A stretch of 64,000 bases of DNA from Patagioenas fasciata (Eukaryota; Chordata; Aves; Columbiformes; Columbidae): contig NC_092520.1 of the NCBI RefSeq assembly GCF_037038585.1, positions 192,428,604-192,492,603 of the forward strand, written 5' to 3'. Under the pieces are notes generated by a model. That model was given only the letters and a program-made list of their open reading frames with translations. It searched no databases and was not told where the DNA came from. The translations under genes and the position numbers were made by a program. Below, in pieces: positions 1-10,965 of this stretch. Position 1 is the first letter of the stretch; every line of letters begins with the position of its first letter.

Positions 1-3000
1 CTCTTTTAAATAATGGAAATTAAAGCAGGGTAAAAAACTAGAGGTTACAATCTAAGCAATAATATTTAAAGTTGAGATGGAGGCATTACCAGTTAGCCAA
101 AAATTTATCGATGTGAATGGCATTTTCACATGGTTGAAAGGCAAACAGAAGCTGACCTTTAATCTTCTCATTTGAATAAGATCATCATAGCATGTGACTT
201 AGTCACTGATCCTTGTTACACTTTGGCAGCAGAATTAAATATTGATAGTCTGAGATAAGTCAAAGATCAGTATTAAAAATGGAGATTAAAAATGAATGAA
301 AGCAAAACAAGAAGGAACAATAAGGAAAACTAAAAATAAACTATGATAATTAAACAGAAATACTCCACAAAAAAAGACAGAATTATAAAAGACTTGCATG
401 GTATATGTGACTTGCACAGCAGATAGTGGTAAATCAAAAGCATATTTAAGGAGGGGATAGACAATGCGTTATGCCTAGTGTCAAGAGAACTCAGTTCTGT
501 AAGGAGACTCTCTGCTTAACTGTGGTGTCACAAGTAGTAGACATCTTTTCTGAGGTGCCCAGTACTTTTTCTGACTGTTATTGATGTTCTGAAATGATCT
601 TGTATCCTTCAGAAAATTTTTAAATTCATGCTGCTGCATAAACTAATCAACTAATTTACCTTTGGTCCTTATTTTTGCTTTGAAGCAGAGACCAATGGAA
701 GTTGGTAATGTGGTGGAGTTTTTTTGTTTGTTTGTTTGGGGGTTCTTATAGTTTTCTTGGAAAAAAAAATATTCCTTGTAGAATTTTTGAAAATTATAGG
801 ATCATTAATGAGTATTCTGAATCTGACCACTAGTAAAACATTTTATTTTCATGCAATAAATTTAAATTATACACAGTAACTTTGTTATATCTGGGGGGAG
901 AGGTTAGAATTTTTTTCAGCCACGGTTTTAAAGTTGCAACACACAAAACTAACTTCTAATTCATTTTCATTTCAAGTTTAAATTTTATGTTGTTATCAGG
1001 GTTTTTTAACAAAATATGTTAAATAGAAATCTATTATCATTAAAATTAATTTTAACAACCTAGTTACATACTCAGAAATAATATGAGACATCAAATCCCA
1101 GTGAACTGAACAGAGGATTTCTATCTAAAAAATTGCTTCTTAGAATCGATTTTTGCAATTCTTCATCTGAGAAGCAGTCACTGAAAGTATCAGCACTACT
1201 ATTCATGTTACTTAATCTACAATCAAACTTTAGGCCTTTTTCAGAGATGTGTGAGCCTATATATGCACACCCTGTTATTAGGAATTATGCACAAATAGCT
1301 TCTCTTGATCTCATTTTCACAGCACTATGCACTAAAGTAACAGTTCACCATGCTGATTAACAGGCTTAATCTAAGCTTCTAATTAGCATTTATTCCATTA
1401 AATATATCTAAAGAATAGACAATGCCTATTTGATAATGTGAGACTTTTCACAATGCAGTCTTTTTATTACGGAAGCTTTATTTTTCATAAATTACTACTA
1501 TTTTTGTCATTTCTGTTATATTTCATACGGTTTGGAAGAAAATATTTTAACTGTCCTGAATTTGATTTATAAAATGTCTCAGGTGACGCAAAGTAAAATT
1601 TCAGTCTTCCTAAGCATTTGATTATATCACAGTAAATTTCCCCAAAAGGTTATTCGATAGGGAAAAAAAAAAAAAAGGAATTGAAACAATAATTTACTGA
1701 AATTATCAAAATACAAAAATATTACCAATAGTTATAGAAAGTATCCCCTTCAAATGGGGTAACAGTTTTAATTCCCTTCATGGTTTCACAGAAAATAGGA
1801 TTCGGAACAATAGGAATGATAATTAAATATAACCAATGTAAACAACTACAAATCATCAAGTTACCTACATATACATACTCTGAAATTCTCAGATTTAAAT
1901 AGAGGGAATTTCATCACATCTTTGTCATTTGCTCATATAGGTCTGCTCTCATACTGCTTAGAATAAACTTAAAATTAATACTGCTGCTTATAGTGTACAT
2001 AAAAATTCATAATTACTATGCAATTCTTTGCTTGAAGGAGGAGAATTGAACACACTTCATCCCTTTTTACTCTTTTCTGCTGTAAAAGCAATGGCTTATA
2101 TCGTGTGGTGCAAAATAAGAAAAATCACTAATCTGACGCTGCTGTTGGATTCTAAAAATTTTTGTTACTCACCCTGTAACCTCTTATTAGGAGTTATTAT
2201 TGACTGTGCAGTTATTTTTGTCTTATGTATTCTTAAGCTTTTGCACAGGAAACCTATTTTTCCTTCTTCAAATGTAGAGAGTATTTGTTGACCTCTGTAG
2301 ATTATGTTCATAACTTTCAAATGAGACATTCATGCTGGTTTCAAGCAAGCATTATTGATTTTTTTTTTTTTTTTTTTTTTTTGATAGTACATGTTACTCT
2401 GTATGGCCAAATAAAAGCTGTTTTCTACATGGCATGCCATTGATTCTTATCTGTTAAACATGCAGAAAAAACAGCAAGACATCTCAATGCGTATATTATG
2501 TAAACTGCCTATTTTAGCTGCTGTTTTAACAGCTTTCTGTTTCAAAACAAGTCGGTATTAATTCTGATTACTTATTTATGTTAGAATAGTCCAACATATT
2601 TATAAGTTAACTGCTGATGGTGAACAGAGAAAAGACTATATGATAACAAATCAACACAGTTAAAATACCCCACTATCTGCTTTGCTAAAATGATTTTCAT
2701 AGATTTCTGAATGTGCATTGCATTTCTTTAGATATTTATGGTGTAAACATTCCCTGAGAAACTTTACTTACAAATTCAGCTGTAATCTTTTAAATGTCTC
2801 AGATGAATCTTTTATCTGAAACTACCTGGACTAATCAGATTTCATGGCTTCCCATCTCAGTAACTTCAGGTGTTTCTTCTGCGGCCAGGTGAAGAGCAGA
2901 AAATAAAAGTCCAATTTGAGAGTGAACTGAGCTTTGTGTTCATTATGATGAGGGCCAGAGGATCATCTGTATCACTCCATCTTATTTTATTCCATTAAAA

Positions 3001-6000
3001 GTTATGTAACAAATATGAAACTAGAAGAGAAAAAAATGTTTCTACAGAATATTAAGACAGAGACCTGCCTTAGTCTGGTGCACATTACTTTTCATCTTGA
3101 AGTTGTTGCCTCTTCAGATGAAGTCTTAATTAGATCCTAAAAAAGAGATTAAATCAATGATTAATTAGCACAGCGGTTTCCTTTTACTTCCTTTAATGGA
3201 GAAATTTCCTTTTTAGTTTGCATTTGTCCAGGGAGCTAATTCTTAACGGGTTACTATAATGAAGATGAATCATTACAGCAATACTCTGATTCTACAATGT
3301 TGTAAATTCATCAGTTTCATTACGGTGGCAGTGGTATAAACTGGATTAACACAATGATGAGTCACATGCATTGACTTTGTCAAAACCAGGAAGCTGACAA
3401 AACAATTGATTCCTGGGTATATGAGAAAAATGTGCTCTATTTACTAGCTTTTCCTACCTCTTTTAGACTTCAACTGGTTTCCTGTGAAAACTGACTGTTG
3501 ACTAAACTTAATAGAAAGAATGTTAAGACTGACCAAAAAAAAAGCCAACAAAAACCAAACCAGCAACAAAAATCCTATCAGTTTCAACAGGGTACATCAG
3601 TAACTAGTGTTGAATAATATGATTTTTCATACTGTTGTATTTTATTTGGAGTATAATGCTAACATACAATATTCCAGGCAAAGATGCAGGAACCTTTGCA
3701 GGAACCATTAGCAAAGCAGAGGTGAAACTTTTGTAGGCACAATAGTTTTATGAAGATGAAAAGGTATTGCCCATCAGGTGAGATGCCGAGACAACCACCT
3801 CCCAGCTCCTGCTGTGGTTTTGTGGGCCAAGTTGTCACTCTTTTGGAGAGGCAGTAACCAGCTTTTAGGTGCTGAGCTCCCCTGCGTTTCCAGGCTAAGG
3901 CAATGAGAACTCCTGTGTTGAGCCTTCTCCCTTGTGCAAATCAGTGGTTCTTCCACAGCAGGAGCATTCATAAAATATGTGATATTTATAAACAGTGAAT
4001 TAAAAATCAGTTCTTGATAGGAAAGTGTTGAACTATAAGAGGACATGTGATAGCACCAGTAAGATTCATCTCACTTAACTGAAGACATCCGCACTATAGT
4101 CAATCGAGAGAAATAAATAACTTTCGTAATTGACTGAACCTCTTCCAATTGGATGAGAACTATCACTTTGCAGAAGGGTTTCCCTGTTGTCAACTTGAAT
4201 GACTAAATCAGATGTAAACATGGACATTTTATCAAATATACCGGTATCTCCAGCTGTCTACTTCAAATATTGTATGATGAAGATGGCTACTATTACCTAA
4301 TTTTGTAATGACTTAGTAGTCTTAAACCATTGGCAAGCAAATGGCATGTCCATATCGTACAAAGACCCTGCAGAATGGGTACTGTTGGCAGGTAATCTGT
4401 GGGGGCCCTGTAGTATTTTGATGGGGTTGCAGATGGGACTTCAACAATTCAGGTCATAGATAAACCTACTGAAAACACATTTTGTGAGTCACTCACAAAG
4501 GTGTTTCAGAGTTTTAGAGAATCATCACTGGTATAATCCTTGCCATCATTCTATGTATAGAAGAAAAGGAGAGTATCAGTCTTTCTAATTCTAATTACAA
4601 CACCATTAATGAATATTGCAAAACCTGGTTGAGTTTACTCATCTCTTCTCAAAATGTTTTGATTAACAGCCCTTTATTAGCTGCAGTTAAAAAAACACTG
4701 AAAACAAATGGCAGTCCTGGCTATGTAGTATACAGTACATTTCAACCAAACAAGCTGATTACTTCTGATTACAAGCATAGTAGCGAATAATATAAAACAA
4801 AGAGTGGAACATGGGTTTGCAACAAAACTGTTTTTTCTAATCAGTTGTGATGACTGTTAAATTTATTTTTGTCTTCCATGTTATTATGGATTCCACAGTA
4901 AGACTCTGTAGTTGAGGCTGAAAATTATTTATCTCCTTTTACTTCAACAGTCAACTTCTACTAATAAAAAATGTCTTTTGGGAAAGTTTCCAATATTTAG
5001 CTATACTTTTGTTATACTCAAGAAGTTAAGAAAAGATGTAGCATCAAACTTCATAATTTTTTTCCCTGATGAATTAGCTATCAATAAAAGAAGCACTAGA
5101 TCTGTATCAGCAAGTTCTTTAGGTTAACAATTAACCTTACTTAAAAAGGCAGACAAGTTATGAAGATACATCAAAAAAAATTCCATCATTTACTAGTTTA
5201 TCTTCACGTGGAAAAAAAAAAACCACATATGTGTTAAATCATTCTCTGTATGTATCTTTATGCTGCAGAACGGAGTGTAGTGGAGATATTTAGCCCTCAG
5301 GCCATGGTTTCATTCTAAAACATTTGAAATAATGTTAAAACAATAATTGCCTGAAGTATGGTTGTGTTTCCCTTTTGGTGTAAGTGATTTAAATAAACAT
5401 TGCTATCAAACTCCTTGTAAGTGAAATCAAAATCTCAGGCTAATAACAATAATGTCCCTGCTCTCATATCTTAGACGTTGCAATGAAGTGCTAATTTGGA
5501 CAGCTTTGAGATATGATTCTTTGCAACCTGTATGAATGTAGGTTCCAACACATCATTCAAATGCCTACACCAGCTAATATTTAGTTTGTATTTACCATGT
5601 GAGAATTAAAGGGAGAGTAGCTACAGTGCCACCCCAAAATAACCAGCACCCTAGTGATTCCAGCAAGGACACTATTTTCAAAGTATTTTAGGCTTTATTT
5701 CAAGTGATTTAGTTTGCAACTGAAAATATTCTAGTTTCATAAAAGAATGAAATTTTCCACCAGAAGGAAACATTTCTTACTGGAAAAGTTAATCTAATTG
5801 AAAAATTTTATACCTTTTTGAAAAAAAAAAAAAAGCCGTATAAATCTCCCCTTACTATTACAATGAAGTCGTGGCATTTCTGAAAAAACTTTCTGATTCT
5901 TCTGAAAAGTCAACAGACTGACTTGTCTGCTGATTCTTGTGCCAGGTCAGACAGAGAATTGCAATGGACAAGAGTTAAGAAAAATTTATCACAAATCTCC

Positions 6001-6360
6001 TATCTGGAGACATGGAAACTTCTGTACTCCTGGAAAAAAATAATATCTGCAATTTTTTTGTCTAAAAGTTTGAAAGCAGTTTTTCTTCTGTTTTATATTA
6101 ACAAGCTGATTACAACTGAGCAGTTTTCGAAAGGGCAAGTGGCTTCTCTTTCCTCAGCAGATTGCGATTTAGATAATGTTTGAAGTGTTACTGATGGCAG
6201 AGCTCTGTGTAACCTTCTGCAGTGAATTAGATGTGACTCTCAGTGTGATTTTAGGATAGGTGTTCAGTATGGTATATTTGCAGCATGACAGGTTGAATTA
6301 ATGGCAGTGATTGCTCCTTCATAAATCACTCAGGTTATAAGCCTTTGTATAGCATGTCCA
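1..6360. other. AT-rich non-coding DNA, no gene seen
   Basis: No exon or mobile element was recognised. Open frames at 1133-1360, 2028-2291, 4912-5127 and 5923-6183 are short, show no domain and match chance expectation. A locally GC-richer patch at about 3780-3960 is unexplained. The part at about 3150-3420 has homeodomain-like cores and is discussed as a possible conserved element. Confidence 0.6.
2359..2382. repeat. Poly-T run (24)
   Basis: Uninterrupted run of T. No LINE or SINE body next to it was recognised. Confidence 0.95.
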
Positions 6361-6411
6361 TGCCCAGGCGCTGGCCCTGGGGGCTGTGGGGCCTCTGTGA
6401 GGAGAGGCCAG

Positions 6412-6499
6412 TGTCCCATCCCAACAGATGGGATGAGGGATGAGTTAACTCTAGATGCGACACACGCCCTGACTCAACAGATGAGACCAGGTGTGAGTT
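6412..6499. repeat. 88-bp dispersed repeat with hairpin, copy 1
   Basis: This stretch aligns without gaps to 33433-33520 with nine differences, all transitions by my count. It contains a 7-bp inverted repeat (TCCCATC at 6414-6420, GATGGGA at 6427-6433) and a TGACTCA (AP-1-like) site at 6470-6476. It lies just upstream of the LTR remnant and is probably part of an old ERV, in which case the element may begin near 6360. Confidence 0.75.
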
Positions 6500-6639
6500 T
6501 TTTGGTAGGGCTTTTTATAGCTCCCAGAGTAGAGGAAAGTCTGGGAGGGAAAGTGGTGATTGCAAAAGATGAACAAGTTTCGACAAGCCCGGGGCCATGT
6601 TAAAGGGTCTCAACTTTTCCCCTTTGTTTGTCAAGCTGG

Positions 6640-7418
6640 GCATATCAGGAGATGGGGCTATGTGCCCTCCAGCACATCCTCCATCTCTGGTCGGTCAGCC
6701 GGCCTGATCTGTGGCTCGTTAGCTCCTCATTGATGTGCGGGTTGCAGTGCCTCCTGCTGTGAATGTGTCTTCTGCTGGATGAACTAGTCACAATGTTTTC
6801 AGCCATGATCCTTGTAAATGTTCAACAGCCAGGGCTGTCCCATGCCGGACACAGACGGTTCCAACTACCCACTGCAGGGCACGGCTGAGCCCCACAGACA
6901 CCATGGGGGTGCCTCTGGGAAAGTGTTTGAGAAAGGGCAAAAAAATATCACAGAGAAAGAGAGAAGAGGAGGAGGGAACAAAAAGAGTGAGAAAAGGCAG
7001 AGGGAAAACCAAGGTCAGAGGAGGAGGAGGAGTCACCAGGTGCCAGAACAGATATTCGCTGGAAGTCCTGAAGAGCTAGCTGCTGGAGAAGAATTCACTG
7101 CACCACTGAGCATATGTGCTGGGTGATAAGGGACTCTGGAGTGAAGAAACAAAGTTGAAATGGTGAAAAGGAAATGTGTTGTTTTAATGTTTGTCTTGTT
7201 GATTCTCTTCATCTGAATCACTATCTATTTTAATTGGCAATATATTACATTATTTTTCCGTGTTTTGCCCATGATGGTAAATGGTCTGCAATCTCCCTGT
7301 CTCTGCCTCCACCCATGAACTTTCTCACTCCCAACCTCTTGTTTTCTCCACCTATGCTGCAGGGAATGGGGGAGTTAGTGAACAGGTGGGTGAGAGTTTG
7401 TTAGCTTAATCCACCACA
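6640..7418 (+). mobile_element. Decayed avian ERV LTR remnant (probably ERV-K type)
   Basis: The stretch holds a GTGCCTCTGGGAAAGTGTTT block, a long purine-rich tract (about 6937-7035), a TTTTGCCCATGATGGTAA motif near 7263-7280 and an end reading CCACCACA at 7411-7418. This order resembles the LTRs of a widespread bird ERV family that I recall, but the assignment is from memory. Long open frames over the purine tract (for example plus 6818-7126) are composition effects, not genes. Confidence 0.4.
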
Positions 7419-7814
7419 GATATAAGGGGTTTTTTAGTTACCTGAGAACAGTTTTGTAGGGGTACTGCACAAGCAGAGTGCACCACAGTAAGTCTATTCC
7501 TAATTTCTTTTGTTTTTAAAAGTCCTGGAATTATTTTTGCATGTTCATGCAAGCTCTGTAGAATATCCTCATAAAGATCTTCTGGAGTGTTTGCAGAGGC
7601 TTTATATCTTGTCCTCTACTATAGTTTTTATGCTAAGTTTTGTTCTTCCAATTTATGCCTTAGCTTTGAACTTTGTTGGATAATTGACATTGTTGCTCTA
7701 CTCTGACTGGATGCAAATGAAATATGCGTATCTTTACATGAAGTTGCACAAATATTTATGTGTGCTTGGTTAACAGGCTAAGGAGCTGTCTTGATAATTG
7801 CTCTCTTAAAAATC

Positions 7815-7835
7815 TTTTTTTTTTTTTTTTTTTTT
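7815..7835. repeat. Poly-T run (21)
   Basis: Uninterrupted run of T. It encodes a lysine string in the minus-strand open frame at 7778-7990, which is therefore not credible as a gene. Confidence 0.95.
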
Positions 7836-8336
7836 AATGCAGAATTCATGGGGTGAATGTACCGTTCATTTCTTATAAACAGATAAAAGTGAAATGTAGC
7901 ATTGTCAACATCATATAGCTGAGCATGACAAAATGTTTTTAATCTACAGTTTCCAATGTTTTCATATTCACTTAGTTTCATTCTTCTCATATGTTTGCAA
8001 CTCCTTAACTGTTTAATTCACAGAATAAGTTTTGGATTTTCATTGCAGAGATTGAGCAGTCCTGCTACTGTCAAAGCCAGAGAAGTTCATTGTGCTTTTT
8101 CTTCTACTCTTGTTGTCAGTAGCAACAATTTATCCAGATGTTAACTAGCTTATGTCCAGGTAACATATATATGGGCTGTACAGACCTATCTGGAAAAGGT
8201 GTTTAAAAGTAATTATTAGAGTATTTTCAGCAACCACACAAAGAAAAATTGCACATGTGCATCTCATTCATTGTTTACAAGGCTCATGGATTTATTTGAA
8301 GTGGTGAACTGTGACCTTTACTCATTTTGCCACTAA

Positions 8337-8379
8337 AACAAAGAAACAAACAAAGAAACAAACAAAGAAACAAACAAAC
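8337..8379. repeat. Simple repeat (AAACAAACAAAG)n
   Basis: A 12-bp unit built from AAAC and AAAG is repeated about three and a half times. Confidence 0.9.
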
Positions 8380-9150
8380 TAACAGTATATCAATACATAA
8401 ATAAATCAGCTAATTGAATTACAAATTCTGTAAGTTCTCTCCACTCTCCAGGTCTAAGCCAAAGCCAAGACCACAGTTACATCTGGTTGCAATTCCAAGA
8501 ATCATGATTTTGTTCATCATAGAGTAATGAGAAGTGGTTTACCTCTCATGAAATTTTTTTCCATTATGACTCAAGTCATGATTTAATTCCACTTCTTTTT
8601 TTTTTTTCTTCTTTTTTGTGTAACAACATTCCTCACTCTCTCAGGTAAACAAAAACATTTACTTTATTAATTTCAAAGCAATTAAATTTATTTTTTTCAT
8701 CTTCCCTAAAAATAACATCTGTTTTCATATAGTCATATGATCCAAAACCAAAACTGTTTTATATCACACTTTATCAAACAAATGTGATGGGATGTTTCAG
8801 CATGTCAAAACTGATTTAAGAACAAAATTGAAATGGAAATTTCACAAAAATAAATCTTCCCTCACAAATGACTTGGTTTTTGACAAATTGACATTTTCAG
8901 AGGAAAAATAAATCATACTGAAAACTTCCTGACCTTTTTCAATCCCCTTTGCTGAACTTACTGGTGTGTGTTTGTGTAGTGCGTGTGTCTGTTCAGAGAA
9001 AGTTTATTTCCTTGCTTATGCTGGCATCTTGACACTAAATTGGTGGGCAGCCAGTTCTTCACTTTGCTTATCATCCCCTTGTATAGACACCCATTGTACT
9101 CAGAGTACTCTTATTTGTGAATTCCAAGATTATTTTTTGGTCCCATAAAG

Positions 9151-9567
9151 TTTTTCCAATAAGGAAAGGCTGAGAGAGTTGGAGTATTTTAGCCTGGAGA
9201 AGAGAAGACTCTGGGGAGACTTTATTGTGGCCTTCTAATACTTAAAGGTGACTTATAAGAAAGACAGAGAGAGACTTTACCAATGTCCATAGTGATAAGA
9301 CAAGGGGCAGTGGTTTTCAATGGAAAGATGGTAGACTTAGATCGGACATAAGGAAGAAAGTTTTTATGAAGAGGGTGGTGAGACACTGGAACAGGCTGCC
9401 CAGAGAAGCTGTGGAGGCACCATCCCTGGAAGTGTTCAAGGCCAGGTTGGAAGGGTATCTGCAACCTGGTCTAGTGAAAGATGTCCCTGTCCATGGCAGG
9501 GTGGTTGGAAAAGATAAGCTTTGGAAGTCTCTTCCAACCGCATGTATTCTGTGATTCTATGATTCTG
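9151..9567 (+). mobile_element. CR1 LINE, 3' end
   Basis: This is a truncated CR1 copy ending in the typical octamer-like tail ATTCTGTGATTCTATGATTCT at about 9547-9567. The text GGAACAGGCTGCCCAGAGAAG (9390-9410) and the TGTTCAAGGCCAGGTTGGA stretch are typical of the CR1 3' untranslated region. The open frame at 9366-9554 is the translated UTR, not a gene. Confidence 0.9.
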
Positions 9568-9932
9568 CAATCAGTTCAATGCTTTTTTTTTTTTTCTCTG
9601 AGAAGAGTTGACCTGAGGAAACCATGGCAGGAAGCTACAAGATTTAATTCCTTCCTTTTTCCTCCAGAAGGTACTTAATTAGGACAGATTTGCACACTAT
9701 TAAATGCATCAGAATTATCTACAGGCTGAGAAATGTTGTCATCAGTCCCCAGACATATATTTTCAAGATTGTCTACTAGATAGCATGAAAGAGGATTCAC
9801 ATTTGTATACAGTAAAATGTGTATTTAAATAAATCCATCAATGATTTTTTTTTTTCCTTTTTTCTGTCAAAATTCTTTGATAATTCAATTGCATGTAAAA
9901 TGAGCATTCAAATAGATAATAAAAAAAAATTT

Positions 9933-9937
9933 ACATC
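9933..9937. repeat. Target-site duplication, left copy (ACATC)
   Basis: The five bases ACATC directly abut the left LTR and are repeated at 16865-16869 directly after the right LTR. A 5-bp duplication is typical of ERV-L-class integrases; betaretroviral and alpharetroviral elements usually give 6. Confidence 0.9.
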
Positions 9938-10602
9938 TGTCGAGGGTTAAGATTGCGGGGTGACAATCAAACCCTGGCAGATGTATTGTTAACCTCCTCT
10001 CCCCCCCACTTCCCCCTTTTGCCCCTCCCTCTCCCCCCTTCCCACTCAGGACAGGCGATCGGGAGGGAAAGGAGGACAGAGAGAAGAGAGTTGGAAAAGT
10101 TAAAGATGTTTTACTAATGCTACTGATAAGAATAGAGAAAATAATACAAAATATACAAAACCAATCTTGTAAGTCTCAGCAACTGCAGAGCCAGCACCCA
10201 AAGTCCTGGATTAGACTCTGTAGTCAACCGGAGCTGGATTCAGTCTCTCACTAGGCCTCAGTTCGCAGGGACGACCAGCAAGGTCCTCTCCTAATGTCAG
10301 CCATGAGGAAAAAAAAAGGGAAAGAGGGCAAAAGGGCCGAGATCCTCGTGATCTCCCACTTTTATATGAAGTATTCACGTGAATGCAATGTTATACACCG
10401 TTGGTCAGTCTCTCGATCACCAGTTTCTCGTTGCCCCTCTCGCGAGATGTCCATCCGTGCTTATCAATAAGTTTGCATTCCATTGCTAGGTTTAACCAAA
10501 ACATGTGTCGGGTTCTCCAGGAAAATGCAGCTAATATGAAGGCTTTAGCTGACAGGCAAAAATTCACTAAAAGAGAAACTTGTTTTTAACAAAACCAGGA
10601 CA
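9938..10602 (-). repeat. 3' LTR of the provirus
   Basis: This is the downstream LTR on the minus strand and follows the polypurine tract at 10603-10613. It is 665 bp and identical to the 5' LTR in my block-by-block reading, including the C-runs and the run of nine A. A TATA-like sequence lies at 10359-10368 and the AGTAAA-containing block at 10090-10130. Host DNA ending ACATC abuts it at 9937. Confidence 0.95.
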
Positions 10603-10613
10603 TTCCACCCCTT
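10603..10613 (-). promoter_or_regulatory. Polypurine tract
   Basis: The minus strand reads AAGGGGTGGAA immediately before the 3' LTR. All eleven bases are purines except the single T. This is the expected place and composition for the primer of plus-strand DNA synthesis. Confidence 0.8.
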
Positions 10614-10965
10614 ATAATATGACATTCACTGAATACTTAAACCTTATCAATACAATCTATCAAAACAATCTAATTAATCACTACTACTATATATATATAT
10701 ACATATGTACATATATACACAGGAGTAATTAATCAGTGGACCATCCTTTGAAAAGTTCATTAAGTTCATTTTGTCACAACAGTCTCCCAGGGCAGGAAAA
10801 ATGGTCCAAGTGCATCTCATGACCACTGTTTGTGGGTTAAGGACACCAACTTCCAAGAAGGTGTCGGGCGCCACTCGAAGAAGCTAGCTCTAGTTTCATC
10901 ACCATTGTTTTGATCTGAAAGACACTTATTAAACATTGTTAGTGCAGAAATTCACATCATACAGT
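10614..10965 (-). other. Non-coding spacer between pol and the polypurine tract
   Basis: These 352 bases lie between the pol stop and the polypurine tract. An env gene would sit here but there is no room for one, and no frame resembles Env or dUTPase. A TA/TAC-rich simple repeat occupies about 10687-10720. The only longer frame (minus, 10674-10874) begins at GTG and shows no recognisable domain. Confidence 0.7.

Larger units (their letters stand above)
7419..9150. other. AT-rich non-coding DNA, no gene seen
   Basis: Contains the poly-T run and the AAAC/AAAG repeat listed separately, and nothing else that I can name. Confidence 0.6.

Noticed and set aside
6788..7126. A charged 102-codon plus-strand frame and its opposite-strand partner
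   Set aside because: The region is a purine-rich tract in an old LTR; both strands are open because of composition.
8337..8379. Regularly spaced repeat considered as an array
   Set aside because: It is a simple AAAC/AAAG microsatellite without spacers, and CRISPR arrays are not expected in animal DNA.
10383..10589. A 68-codon frame found twice (also at 16645-16851)
   Set aside because: It lies antisense inside the two identical LTRs and is duplicated only because the LTRs are.
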